From NCBI GenBank assembly GCA_023382535.1, contig JAHDWA010000055.1:7803-71802 (forward strand): a stretch of DNA of 64,000 bases. The letters run 5' to 3'. The notes below the pieces were generated by a model. The model had not been told where the DNA came from and ran no database searches. It saw only the letters and a list, made by a program, of their open reading frames with translations. Positions 17,464 through 26,444 of this stretch are shown here, piece by piece (within the stretch, counting starts at the first letter, position 1; the number at the start of each line of letters is the position of its first letter). The position numbers were made by a program, and so were the translations under genes. The stretch is from Anaerolineae bacterium (lineage in GTDB: Bacteria > Chloroflexota > Anaerolineae > 4572-78 > J111).

Positions 17464-18216
17464 TCATCCAATCCGCTCGGCATCCTGACCGTAAATTTCC
17501 CTGAAACGCTGGTCGTCAATCTCGTGCGGCAGCCCATCAAAGACCAGCTTGCCCTGGTTTAAGGCGATGGCCCGGTCGGCGTAACGCTGCACCAAATCCA
17601 GAAAGTGCAGGCTGCAAATGACCGTGATCCCATCCTCTTGATTGAGCTGCTTCAATATTTTCATAATGCTGTGAGCCAGCACCGGGTCAAGGCTGGCCAC
17701 CGGCTCGTCGGCCAGCAGAATTTCCGGGTTTTGCATCAAGGCGCGGGCAATGCCGACCCGCTGCTGCTGGCCGCCGCTTAACTCGTCGGCGCGAACGTAA
17801 GCCTTATCGCCAATGCCGACCCGGTCCAGTTTGGTCAGAGCCTGCCGCACGTCCTCTTTAGGAAAGCGATTGACCAGGCTCCACAGCGGGTTAATGTAAC
17901 CAAGCCGCCCGGCCAGCGTGTTGGTCAGCACCGACGAGCGGGTCACCAGATTAAAATGCTGGAAAATCATCCCGATCCGCCGCCGAATCCGGCGGATCTC
18001 TTCCGGTGAAGCGGCGGTGACATCCACACCCTTCCAGACGATTTGGCCGGCGGTTGGCTCGATTAAGCGGTTGATGCAGCGCAGCAGGGTGGACTTCCCG
18101 GAGCCGCTCAGGCCAACCACTGCCAAAAATTGGCCCGGCTTGACGCTAAAACTGACGCCATCCAACGCCCGAACTTTGTTATCATATACTTTAACCAGAT
18201 TTTTGACTTCCAGCAA
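17464..18216 (-). CDS. phnC: phosphonate-type ABC transporter ATP-binding protein
   Basis: A 250-residue ABC ATPase of the PhnC family: Walker A GLSGSGKSTLLR, Q-loop MIFQHFNLV, signature [15 protein letters not shown], Walker B ILLADEPVASLDP and switch His in VICSLHFLDL. The stretch TNTLAGRLGYINPLWSLVNRFP is typical of PhnC. I place the start at TTG 18216 (LLEVKNLVKVYDNK), which has GAGGAG six bases ahead. An upstream ATG at 18264 would add residues encoded by an AT-rich intergenic repeat. It follows the fused binding protein, with an attenuator-like hairpin between them, and precedes the enlarged phnE. Confidence 0.9.
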   Translation of the reverse strand: MLEVKNLVKVYDNKVRALDGVSFSVKPGQFLAVVGLSGSGKSTLLRCINRLIEPTAGQIVWKGVDVTAASPEEIRRIRRRIGMIFQHFNLVTRSSVLTNTLAGRLGYINPLWSLVNRFPKEDVRQALTKLDRVGIGDKAYVRADELSGGQQQRVGIARALMQNPEILLADEPVASLDPVLAHSIMKILKQLNQEDGITVICSLHFLDLVQRYADRAIALNQGKLVFDGLPHEIDDQRFREIYGQDAERIG

Positions 18217-18318
18217 AAGAATCTCCTCATTGTCAATAATCAATTGCCAATCGTCAATTATCAATTATACATTGACGGTTGGCAATTGACTGTTAACCAT
18301 TGGCAATTTTCCCCATTA

Positions 18319-18360
18319 TAAAAATTGGGCAGGGGACGAAGCGCATCCCCCTGCCCAATT
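18319..18360 (-). terminator. attenuator/terminator after the fused binding-protein gene
   Basis: On the minus strand AATTGGGCAGGGG and CCCCTGCCCAATT form a long stem followed by TTTT. It lies 59 bases after the stop of the fused binding protein and before phnC. Such partial terminators often leave the binding protein in excess over the transporter. Confidence 0.7.
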
Positions 18361-18418
18361 GCATGTTACCTTACAAACCCAGAAGCTGGGCCGGGTCTAC
18401 CTTTGACCAGCTTCATCA

Positions 18419-20656
18419 TTATTTAAAGATGTCTTCTTCGGTGTAACCCAAGGTACTGATCAGGCTGCGGACCGGATCATAGAACGAGTCTTCTACCGGC
18501 TCCATGCCTGTCCAACCGTAGAAATCTTCGTTACAGATAGACTGGGCGCACTCTTCGGAGCCGGCAAAGGCGACCATCGCATCAATGATCTGCTGCCGCA
18601 ACTCTTCAGGAAATTCGGGTGAGAAGCTCATAGTGTCGTTAGGAATTTGCTGGCTGAGGCTCAGGATGCGCACTTTCTCAAAGACATCCGGCGCTGTTTC
18701 AGCCGCAGCGCAGCGGGCATCAAGAACCACAATATCACCGGCCGTGCAATCTCCTTCGGCATCGCGAGTTACGGCCGCCGGATCAAAGGGTTCCGGATCG
18801 TCGCCATACTCCCACCTCGGATCCATTAACGGCGGGCTGAAGAAGGAGGTCGCAAAGTCAACATCGCCGTTGTAAACAGCCAACACCGCCTGGGGATGGC
18901 CGCCCGCCTCGACAATCTCGCCGGGTTCAACGCCGGCTTCGGTCAGCATGACCGAGGGGTAGAGGTAGCCGGAGGTCGAACCCAGGTCCGGGACGGCCCA
19001 CTTTTTGCCGGCCAGGTCCTCAATTGTCTTGATATCGCTGTCGCGCTGGACGAGGAACTGGGTAGTGTACCAGCTCAGGCCACGGCGCACAGCCGCCGCG
19101 CCGACTTCGACGCCACAGTTGTTATTCGCCAGCACGTAGCCCAGGGCCGGGATAAAGCCGATGGTGTTCTCGGGCGAAGCGCACATCGCTTCAACCGTCG
19201 CCGCGTAGCTGGTCGGCACATCCACTTTGAAGCTCAGGCCGGTGGCTTTGTTCAGGGCTTCGGCCATCACTTCACCGCCGGTCACGATCACCCCGGCATC
19301 CACCGAGGGCACAAAGAGTACATTGATCGGATTTTCAGCGCTGCCCAGCTCGCCGGCAGCCGGAGCCGCCATGGCTTCACCTTCGGCTTCGGCGGTCGCT
19401 TCTGCCGTGCCTTCCGCTGCCGGTGCGGCTTCCACCGGCCAGCCGGTGCTGATGCTGCCGTCAATGATGCCCGCTTCAATCTCGGCCAGGGCGTCTTTCA
19501 CTTCCTGGGGCACGTCGTCATCATAGTCGTAGAACGGGGCCAAGCCGACGCCGCCGTTCTCCAGGGTGCTGACAAAATTCGTTCCCCCTTCAAACGTGCC
19601 ATCATTCATGCGCTTGACGGCTTCGTAAACGGCCACGTCAATCTTCTTGAGAACGCTGGTCAGGTAGACCTCTTTAGCATCGGGGTTGGTTTGGGTCAGG
19701 TCCGCATCCACCCCAATCACCTTGAAGCCGCGGTCCAGCGCCGCTGTCGCCGAACCAAGGCCAACCGGGCCGGCCACCGGGAAGATGATGTCACAGCCTT
19801 CGTCAAAGAAGTTCTCGGCAAAGCTCCGCCCATCATCCAGGCTGTCAAAGTTGCCGGTAAATGAGCCGTCCCCGCCGCCTTCTGCCGCCGGATCGGTCTT
19901 CCAACCAAGAACCTGTACGTCCGCGCCATTTTGCTCGTTGTAATACATCACGCCGTGCTCAAAGGCAACCATAAAAGCGACCACCGGCGGGATTTTAATA
20001 CCGCCGTAAGTACAGACAGTTCCGGTCTCGCTCATGGCAGCGGCCAGGTAACCGGCCATAAAAGATGGTTCCTCTACGGCAAAGAGCAGGCCCATATCCC
20101 CTGAGGTCTGGCTCGGAAAGTCTACGATCGCAAACGGCACGTCCGGGTTCGCTTCCGAGGCCACCTTGGTCGCATCGGCCAACAAAAAGCCAACGGTGAT
20201 GATCCCGTCGTAATCCTGGCCTAAAAATTCACCAATGTTCTTCTCGTAATCGGTCTGCTGCTGGCTTTCCAGGAATCGAGCTTCAAAGCCAAAGTCCTGC
20301 GCTGCTTTTTGCAGGCCGTTCCAGGCGAGTTGGTTGAAGCCCCTGTCATCTATCCCGCCGACGTCGGTGACCTGGCCAAATTTCTTGGCTCCACCTTCAG
20401 CCGGAGCGGCAGCTTCTTCGGTTGCCATAGCCGCCTCTTCCGTCGCCGCCGGAGCTTCGGTGGCCGGAGCGGCAGCTTCTTCGGTTGCTGCCGGAGCTTC
20501 GGTGGCCGGGGCGGCGGCTTCTTCCGTTACCGCCGGAGCGGCCGCTTCGGTTGCGGGAGCAGCCGGCGGAGGCGTTGGCGTGGCTGCACCGCCACAAGCG
20601 GCTACCAAAATGAGCACTACTAAAAGAGTCGCTAACAAAAAGAAACGTTTAGTCAT
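18419..20656 (-). CDS. fused lipoprotein: BMP-family nucleoside-binding domain plus PhnD-like binding domain
   Basis: A 745-residue lipoprotein. The signal VVLILVAACGG has a clear lipobox, followed by a low-complexity Ala/Glu/Pro linker (about 25-90). Residues 92-410 are a BMP/PnrA-type domain: GQVTDVGGIDDRGFNQLAWNG, DGIITVGFLLADAT, GWKTDPAAEGGGDGSF, and a C-terminal TGWPVE. A second Ala/Glu linker leads to residues 441-745, a PhnD-type domain (INVLFVPSVDAG, TSYAATVEAM, IGFIPALGYVLA, DLAGKKWAVPD, SGYLYPSVML, YNGDVDFATSFFS). The start has GGAGGAG upstream. No other binding-protein gene serves the adjacent PhnCE or NupOPQ transporters, so each half may feed its own importer. Confidence 0.9.
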   Translation of the reverse strand: MTKRFFLLATLLVVLILVAACGGAATPTPPPAAPATEAAAPAVTEEAAAPATEAPAATEEAAAPATEAPAATEEAAMATEEAAAPAEGGAKKFGQVTDVGGIDDRGFNQLAWNGLQKAAQDFGFEARFLESQQQTDYEKNIGEFLGQDYDGIITVGFLLADATKVASEANPDVPFAIVDFPSQTSGDMGLLFAVEEPSFMAGYLAAAMSETGTVCTYGGIKIPPVVAFMVAFEHGVMYYNEQNGADVQVLGWKTDPAAEGGGDGSFTGNFDSLDDGRSFAENFFDEGCDIIFPVAGPVGLGSATAALDRGFKVIGVDADLTQTNPDAKEVYLTSVLKKIDVAVYEAVKRMNDGTFEGGTNFVSTLENGGVGLAPFYDYDDDVPQEVKDALAEIEAGIIDGSISTGWPVEAAPAAEGTAEATAEAEGEAMAAPAAGELGSAENPINVLFVPSVDAGVIVTGGEVMAEALNKATGLSFKVDVPTSYAATVEAMCASPENTIGFIPALGYVLANNNCGVEVGAAAVRRGLSWYTTQFLVQRDSDIKTIEDLAGKKWAVPDLGSTSGYLYPSVMLTEAGVEPGEIVEAGGHPQAVLAVYNGDVDFATSFFSPPLMDPRWEYGDDPEPFDPAAVTRDAEGDCTAGDIVVLDARCAAAETAPDVFEKVRILSLSQQIPNDTMSFSPEFPEELRQQIIDAMVAFAGSEECAQSICNEDFYGWTGMEPVEDSFYDPVRSLISTLGYTEEDIFK

Positions 20657-20861
20657 TTTGTTTCTCCTCCAGTGAGAATTTGGTAAAAAGTTAAGTCAAA
20701 CTGAGTTGCTTTCAGTTGAGGGGGATATTTCTAAGGATGATCACCTCCTTTACTGACTCTCATAGGAAACCAGTCAATGGAGTTACAGGTTAGACCGTGG
20801 AGCAGCAGGTCATGCCTGGAGTATTGAAGAATGGTAAAGCCTACCAAAGTACTATTATTCT

Positions 20862-20890
20862 ATTATAATCTACCTATTCAAGTGAGGCAA
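20862..20890 (-). promoter_or_regulatory. promoter of the fused binding-protein operon
   Basis: On the minus strand TTGCCT (20885-20890), a 17-base spacer and a consensus TATAAT (20862-20867) predict a start near 20855 and a leader of about 200 bases. The leader holds a full Shine-Dalgarno-like AAAGGAGGTGATC (20739-20751) with no start codon at a fitting distance. Confidence 0.65.
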
Positions 20891-20947
20891 ACAATACCGA
20901 TTTCCATTTCTTTATTGTTGAACAGGAAGGTTTTCTCGGTCCAGAGA

Positions 20948-22948
20948 TTATAAATCACGAGGGTTATCGAGCGGTAAAATGACTTCAAAGGTGGTTGTTA
21001 CCCCTGGCTGGCTGTAAGCGTTAATCTGGCCGTGATGGCGTTCAACAATGGCGTGGGCTGAATATAAGCCCAGCCCCAGGGCCTTACCGACCGGCTTGGT
21101 GGTAAAAAAAGGCCGGAACAGACGCTCAAAGTCTTTTTCGGCAATTCCGCAGCCGTTATCGGTGATGGCTACCTTGACTTCACGCGGCGAAACTGCCTGG
21201 ATTGAAACGGAAACGACAGGCTGGTTGGTATAACCGACCACTGCATCACGGGCATTCAGGAGCAGATTCATCCAGACCAGCTTCAAGTGGCTGACACTGG
21301 CCGAAAGTTTAGGCTGCACCTCGTAATTCCTGACCAACTCGACCCGATCTTTTTTCAGAGAGCGAGCCACCAGGGCTAAAGCGCCCTCAATCGTTTCAAT
21401 CAAATCGGCCTCGATAAAAAAGTAGGTTTCCTGGTTGGAGAATTCCAGCAAATTTTCGATGATCTTTTGGATACGCAGCCCAGCCTTCAGGATATCGTTG
21501 GTCAGTTGGTAGGCTTCGCCGTTTGGTTCAGTCTCCAGCAGCAGGAGTTGGCTGTTGGCCATGGTGATGGTCAGCGGGTTATTGATTTGATGGGCCACGC
21601 TGCCAGCCAGTTGCCCGACCGCCGCCAGGTTGGCCGAGCGAAACAGCGAGGCCTGCCAGCGCCGCCGCTCCGACACATCCTGCCCGAACACTACGACCTG
21701 CTCGATGTGGCCAATACGGTTGCGGATAGGATAAATCCGAAATTCTTGATCCTTGAGATACGGTTCGGTTTCATTTTCGGGCGAAATCCAGGTAGTTTCT
21801 CGGCCCGTTTCCAGCGACTCTTTGATCCGGTTCAACAATTCCGGCGCGGCCTGGGTCCAGGCCAGTGACAGGCAGCTTTTGCCGATCAATTCATTGGGGC
21901 GATAGCCCTGGCGTTCGGCCTCAACCTGGTTCAGGGCAATAATCGTCAGGTTCTGGTCTAAAATATAAAGGCCGTCCGCAATCCCGTCGAACAAAACCTG
22001 CAGGGTGTTCCGGCTGTGCAGAATTTTCTCCCGGCTCTGGGCCAGGTCAATGTAGGCCGAGGCTAGGTTTTCAAACAAGCGCGCGTTTTCGATGGCAATC
22101 GCCACCTGGTCGCAAAAAATAGACAGCCAGCGCCGGTGGTTCGAACTAAAACCATTCGTCCCCCGGCTACCCAGGCCCAGCACGCCGATAAGTTTATCCC
22201 GTGAAACGAGGGGAACCAGTAACGCAGACCGGATCGGCGCCGATTCAATTTGCTGGCGGGAGATAATCTCCTGGGTTAAAGCAGCCTGCTCGGCCAGGGT
22301 AAACAACACCCTCCCGGCCGCATCCTTCTCGGTCTGCGCAGCGGCTTCGGTTGGGCAATCCAAAATCCGGTTTCGATCCAATTTGCCGCCGGAGTCGGTT
22401 AGATAAATTTTGGCCACCTCAGCCCGGGTCAGACGATGGGCTTTGACCAGGACAATTTTGAGGGCTTCGTCAAACTGCCAGGTCCGGCTGATTTCTTGCG
22501 TGGCCTGGTGGAGCAGCAACAGAACATTCTCAGCCGAGTCTTTTTGGCTGGCCTGATTTATCTCCGCCTTAAGCCCCTGGATTTCTAAAATTCGTTCGAT
22601 TTTGAGCGTTAGTTCGGCGGCCTCGATGGGGCAGAGCAGGTAATCGGCAGCCCCGGAATGGAGCTGCGCCACCGCCTGGCGGCGCTCCTGGGTCTTAGCC
22701 AGCAAAATAACTTCGGCCTGGGGCGCTACGGCTCTAATCTCGGCTAAAAGCGACTCGGGTTCAAAAACGCAGCGTAAGAAGGCTAAATCGGCAACCAGTA
22801 ACCCGTAAGGGTGCTCGGACAGTTGCGCCAAAAGCCGGGTGGCATCGGCCAAACAGTCAACCCGCACCGCGTTAAGGCTTGTTTGAAGGGCCTGTTGCAG
22901 TTCCAGCGCCTGGGTGGAAGCGAGTAGAATAGAGTGGGATGGATTCAT
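20948..22948 (-). CDS. hybrid sensor histidine kinase with pseudo-receiver, GAF and PAS domains
   Basis: A 666-residue cytosolic kinase with no membrane segments. Residues 1-125 resemble a response-regulator receiver, but the acidic pair is missing (ILLAST where ILIVDD is usual) and the conserved Lys is Cys (LLCPIE), so it is probably not phosphorylated. A GAF domain (about 150-290), a PAS domain (about 310-430, LFDGIADGLYILDQNLTI), HisKA with VAHQINNPLTI near 455 and a HATPase domain follow (N-box NLLLNARDAV, DNGCGIAE, GLGLYSAHAIVERHHG). It lies upstream of and co-directional with the BMP-PhnD operon, but its partner response regulator is not in the window. The signal is unknown. Confidence 0.9.
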   Translation of the reverse strand: MNPSHSILLASTQALELQQALQTSLNAVRVDCLADATRLLAQLSEHPYGLLVADLAFLRCVFEPESLLAEIRAVAPQAEVILLAKTQERRQAVAQLHSGAADYLLCPIEAAELTLKIERILEIQGLKAEINQASQKDSAENVLLLLHQATQEISRTWQFDEALKIVLVKAHRLTRAEVAKIYLTDSGGKLDRNRILDCPTEAAAQTEKDAAGRVLFTLAEQAALTQEIISRQQIESAPIRSALLVPLVSRDKLIGVLGLGSRGTNGFSSNHRRWLSIFCDQVAIAIENARLFENLASAYIDLAQSREKILHSRNTLQVLFDGIADGLYILDQNLTIIALNQVEAERQGYRPNELIGKSCLSLAWTQAAPELLNRIKESLETGRETTWISPENETEPYLKDQEFRIYPIRNRIGHIEQVVVFGQDVSERRRWQASLFRSANLAAVGQLAGSVAHQINNPLTITMANSQLLLLETEPNGEAYQLTNDILKAGLRIQKIIENLLEFSNQETYFFIEADLIETIEGALALVARSLKKDRVELVRNYEVQPKLSASVSHLKLVWMNLLLNARDAVVGYTNQPVVSVSIQAVSPREVKVAITDNGCGIAEKDFERLFRPFFTTKPVGKALGLGLYSAHAIVERHHGQINAYSQPGVTTTFEVILPLDNPRDL

Positions 22949-23063
22949 GTTTTTTGCCTGTTTCGGTACAGCAGCAACGATACCTTTACTATACCATTAG
23001 GCAGGATTATTTTCAAAGCTACCCCATGATTTCAGGGGACATGGAATCGCTGAATTCACCCTC

Positions 23064-23138
23064 AGGCGACTGGCACTTTTCTCGTGGCAAGACGATTGAG
23101 AACAGCAAAGCTTAGGGCTAACCAAGTGCCAGTCACCT
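23064..23138. repeat. palindromic intergenic repeat (GTGACTGGCACTT variant)
   Basis: Arms AGGCGACTGGCACTT (23064-23078) and AAGTGCCAGTCACCT (23124-23138) differ at one base and enclose a 45-base loop. The element is a variant of the three copies at 41401, 43374 and 52044, and lies in a gap between divergent genes. Confidence 0.75.
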
Positions 23139-23228
23139 TTAGCCTGAAGCAGTTACAATTTCCTGTCGCTAATTGCTTGTATATAAGGGTGGAGCAGGGT
23201 AAAATTCCCAAACAAGGAAGGGACTTCC

Positions 23229-24839
23229 ATGGACATTCTCGAATCCCAGCTCAACCCCAACAGCGAGCAGTTCCAACAAAACGCTGTCCATAACTGGCAA
23301 CTGGCCGAAGAACTGCGGGCGCGGCTGGCAAAGGTGCGCCAGGGCGGGGGGGAGCACGCTCAACAGCGTCACGCCGAGCAGAACAAGCTCTTTGTGCGCG
23401 AGCGGATTGACCGGCTGCTCGACCCCGGCTCGCCCTTTCTGGAACTATCGCCCCTGGCCGCCTGGGAGATGTATCACGGCGATGCCCCGGCCGCGGGCAT
23501 CATTACCGGCATCGGGCCGGTAGCCGGGCGCGAGTGTATGATCGTGGCCAACGATGCGACCGTCAAGGGCGGCACGTACTATCCCCTGACCGTTAAAAAG
23601 CACCTCCGCGCCCAGCAGATTGCCCTGGAAAACTTATTACCCTGTCTCTACCTGGTCGACTCCGGCGGCGCGTTTCTGCCCCTGCAAGACGAAGTTTTTC
23701 CCGATGTAGACGATTTTGGCCGCATTTTCTACAACCAGGCGATGATGAGCGCGGCCGGTATTCCTCAAATTGCAGCGGTAATGGGATCTTGCACCGCGGG
23801 CGGCGCTTATGTGCCGGCCATGAGCGACGAGACGGTCATCGTCAAAGGCATCGGTACTATTTTTCTGGGCGGGCCGCCGCTGGTCAAAGCCGCCACCGGC
23901 GTCGAAGTGACGGCGGAGGAGTTGGGCGGAGCCGATGTCCACACCCGCATCTCCGGCGTGGCCGACCATTTTGCGGGAGACGACGCACACGCCCTGGAGA
24001 TTGTCCGCAGCATTGTCGCCTCGCTCAATATCCGCAAGAAGGTTGATCTGGATATTCAAGCGCCGGAAGATCCTCTCTACGATCCCACCGAACTGTACGG
24101 GGTCATCCCGGCCAGCTTCAAGGTAGCCTACGATGTGCGGGAAGTAATTACCCGCCTGGTGGATGGCAGCCGCTTCCGCGAATTCAAGGCCCGCTACGGT
24201 CCCACCCTGGTCTGCGGTTTTGCTCACCTTTACGGCTACCCCATCGGCATTGTGGCCAACAACGGCATCCTGTTCAGCGAGTCGGCCTTAAAGGGAACTC
24301 ATTTCATCGAGTTGTGCGCCGCCCGGCGTATCCCGCTTCTCTTCCTGCAAAACATCACCGGTTTCATGGTCGGCCAAGAGTACGAAGCGGGGGGTATTGC
24401 CAAAGATGGGGCCAAAATGGTCCACGCCGTGGCCAATGCCGCCGTGCCCAAGCTGACGGTTATCATCGGCGGCTCTTTTGGAGCGGGCAACTACGGCATG
24501 TGCGGCCGGGCCTACAGCCCTCGTTTCTTGTGGATGTGGCCAAATGCCCGCATCAGTGTGATGGGCGGTGAGCAGGCGGCGAATGTCCTGCTGACCGTTA
24601 AGCAGGATCAACTGGCCCGGCGCGGTCACTCCTTGTTGTCAGACGAGGAGCAAGAAGCGTTCAAGCAGCCCATTCTCGACAAGTACGAGCGCGAAGGCAA
24701 TCCCTACCATTCCACGGCCCGGCTGTGGGATGACGGGATTCTCGATCCCGCCGAGACCCGCCAGGTTCTCGCCCTGGCTTTGTCCACTTGTTTGAACGCG
24801 CCAATTGAGTCAACCCAATTTGGAGTATTCCGCATGTAA
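23229..24839 (+). CDS. mccB: acyl-CoA carboxylase carboxyltransferase (methylcrotonyl-CoA carboxylase beta-like)
   Basis: A 536-residue biotin-dependent carboxyltransferase of the length typical of methylcrotonyl-CoA carboxylase beta. Both crotonase-like halves are present: the N-terminal half with [29 protein letters not shown] and [13 protein letters not shown], and the C-terminal half with [34 protein letters not shown] and [16 protein letters not shown]. The [13 protein letters not shown] and oxyanion stretches fit MCC better than propionyl-CoA carboxylase. The enzyme acts in leucine degradation. The following biotin carboxylase and BT-BCCP genes would complete it. The start has AAGGAAGGGAC upstream. 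Confidence 0.88.
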   Translation: MDILESQLNPNSEQFQQNAVHNWQLAEELRARLAKVRQGGGEHAQQRHAEQNKLFVRERIDRLLDPGSPFLELSPLAAWEMYHGDAPAAGIITGIGPVAGRECMIVANDATVKGGTYYPLTVKKHLRAQQIALENLLPCLYLVDSGGAFLPLQDEVFPDVDDFGRIFYNQAMMSAAGIPQIAAVMGSCTAGGAYVPAMSDETVIVKGIGTIFLGGPPLVKAATGVEVTAEELGGADVHTRISGVADHFAGDDAHALEIVRSIVASLNIRKKVDLDIQAPEDPLYDPTELYGVIPASFKVAYDVREVITRLVDGSRFREFKARYGPTLVCGFAHLYGYPIGIVANNGILFSESALKGTHFIELCAARRIPLLFLQNITGFMVGQEYEAGGIAKDGAKMVHAVANAAVPKLTVIIGGSFGAGNYGMCGRAYSPRFLWMWPNARISVMGGEQAANVLLTVKQDQLARRGHSLLSDEEQEAFKQPILDKYEREGNPYHSTARLWDDGILDPAETRQVLALALSTCLNAPIESTQFGVFRM

Positions 24840-24927
24840 GGGAGTAGGGAGTAAGGAGTAAGGAGTAAGGGGTACGGGGTAAGAATTTTTCTTTCCCCTA
24901 CTTCCTGCTCCCTACTTCCTACTCCCC
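24840..24927. repeat. low-complexity inverted repeat ahead of the biotin carboxylase
   Basis: The left part is a run of GGAGTA/AAGGAGTAAGG units (24840-24884); the right part is the matching CCTACTTCC/CTCCCTACTTCC run (24891-24927). It forms a long imperfect hairpin ending 9 bases before the biotin carboxylase ATG, leaving that gene without its own visible Shine-Dalgarno. Confidence 0.65.
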
Positions 24928-24935
24928 TGTTTTCG

Positions 24936-26444
24936 ATGTTCAACAAAGTTCTCGTTGCCAATCGGGGTGAAATTGCCATGCGGATTATGCGGGCCTGCCA
25001 GGAAATAGGCATTCGTACGGTTGCCGTTTACTCCGAAGCGGACGCAGCCGCGCTGCATACCCGGCTGGCCGGTGAGTCAGTCCTGCTGGGTCCTCCCCCT
25101 GCCAGCGACTCTTATTTGCGCGCTGACCGAATCATCGAAGCGGCCCGGCGGACAGGTTGTGAGGCGGTTCACCCTGGCTACGGTTTTCTGGCCGAAAACG
25201 CCGACTTTGCCAGCGCAGTGGTCGAGGCGGGACTGGTCTTCATCGGGCCTGATGCCGCAGTCATCCGTCTCATGGGGTCGAAAACAGCGGCGCGGGAGGT
25301 GATGCAGGCGGCCGGCGTTCCGGTTGTGCCAGGTTATCACGGGGGAGAGAACAGCGGAGATGAGGGTTTTTTGACTGCTGCTGAGAAAATAGGCTTTCCA
25401 CTCCTAGTCAAAGCTGTGGCCGGCGGCGGCGGTAAAGGCATGCGGCTGGTCCGGGCCGCCGCCGAGCTGCCGGATGCATTGCAATCGGCCCGCCGGGAGG
25501 CGCTGCACGCCTTTGGGGATGAGCGGATTTACCTGGAAAAATATTTGTCCAGCCCTCGCCACATCGAATTTCAGATTTTGGGCGACGCTCACGGGAATGT
25601 GGTCCATCTTTTTGAACGGGAATGTTCGGTGCAGCGCCGGCATCAAAAAATTATCGAGGAAACACCCTCCCCACTACTGGCTGGGGATGAGTCACTGCGG
25701 CAGCGTATGGCCCAGGCCGCCATAGCCGCGGCCCGGGCGGTCAACTATGTTAATGCCGGCACCATCGAATTTCTGGTTGACGCCGAGCGCAACTTCTACT
25801 TTTTGGAAATGAACACCCGCTTACAGGTTGAGCATCCGATCACCGAACTGGTCACCGGGCTTGATTTGGTCAAGTGGCAACTGCGGGTCGCCGCCGGGGA
25901 GACGCTACCCTTTCAGCAGGCTGATCTTTCTCAGCGCGGTCACGCGCTGGAGTGCCGGATCTATGCCGAAGATGCCGCCCATAACTTCTTACCGGCGACA
26001 GGCCGCGTCCTGCACCTGGTCGAGCCGGTGGGGCCGGGAATTCGCGTTGACAGCGGTCTCGCCCCTGGCGACGAAGTAACGCCTTATTACGATCCGCTGC
26101 TGGCCAAGCTTATTGCCCTGGGCGAAAATCGTCGGGAGGCTATCGGCAAAATGATGGCGGCCTTGAGGCAGTATGTCATTTTGGGAGTTACAAGCAATCT
26201 CTCTTTCTTGCGCGACCTGCTGGCTCACGACGCCTTTCAGCGGGGTGACCTTAACACCGATCTGGTTGAACAGCATTTTAACAACTGGCAGCCATATCGG
26301 GCCTCCTCGCCCGACCTGGCTTTGATCGCGGCGGCGCTGGCAGAGATACGAGAAGAACCGCGCGCAGGAGCGGCGGCGAATGATCCCTACAGCCCGTGGC
26401 AGCAGTTATCCAAGTTTCGAGTGGGGGAGGTTAATCAAAAATGA
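24936..26444 (+). CDS. biotin carboxylase subunit of an acyl-CoA carboxylase
   Basis: A 502-residue biotin carboxylase: N-terminal MFNKVLVANRGEIAMRI, ATP-grasp Gly-rich loop AGGGGKGMRLV, RECSVQRRHQKIIEETPSP, and the bicarbonate/biotin site EMNTRLQVEHPITE followed by ALECRIYAED. It carboxylates biotin on the BCCP with ATP and bicarbonate. In typical MCC alpha subunits this domain is fused to BT and BCCP domains (about 660 residues); here those parts are a separate gene two positions downstream, and an HAD gene overlaps its stop codon by four bases. The start at 24936 has no clear ribosome site and lies just after a long hairpin. Confidence 0.9.
   Translation: MFNKVLVANRGEIAMRIMRACQEIGIRTVAVYSEADAAALHTRLAGESVLLGPPPASDSYLRADRIIEAARRTGCEAVHPGYGFLAENADFASAVVEAGLVFIGPDAAVIRLMGSKTAAREVMQAAGVPVVPGYHGGENSGDEGFLTAAEKIGFPLLVKAVAGGGGKGMRLVRAAAELPDALQSARREALHAFGDERIYLEKYLSSPRHIEFQILGDAHGNVVHLFERECSVQRRHQKIIEETPSPLLAGDESLRQRMAQAAIAAARAVNYVNAGTIEFLVDAERNFYFLEMNTRLQVEHPITELVTGLDLVKWQLRVAAGETLPFQQADLSQRGHALECRIYAEDAAHNFLPATGRVLHLVEPVGPGIRVDSGLAPGDEVTPYYDPLLAKLIALGENRREAIGKMMAALRQYVILGVTSNLSFLRDLLAHDAFQRGDLNTDLVEQHFNNWQPYRASSPDLALIAAALAEIREEPRAGAAANDPYSPWQQLSKFRVGEVNQK

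Noticed and set aside
18217..18264. An N-terminal extension of PhnC from ATG 18264
   Set aside because: The added residues come from a repetitive AT-rich spacer; TTG 18216 has GAGGAG at good distance and starts at the conserved position.
20739..20751. GATCACCTCCTTT resembling the 3' end of 16S rRNA
   Set aside because: Only the anti-Shine-Dalgarno match is present; no rRNA sequence precedes it. On the minus strand it reads as a Shine-Dalgarno sequence in a leader.
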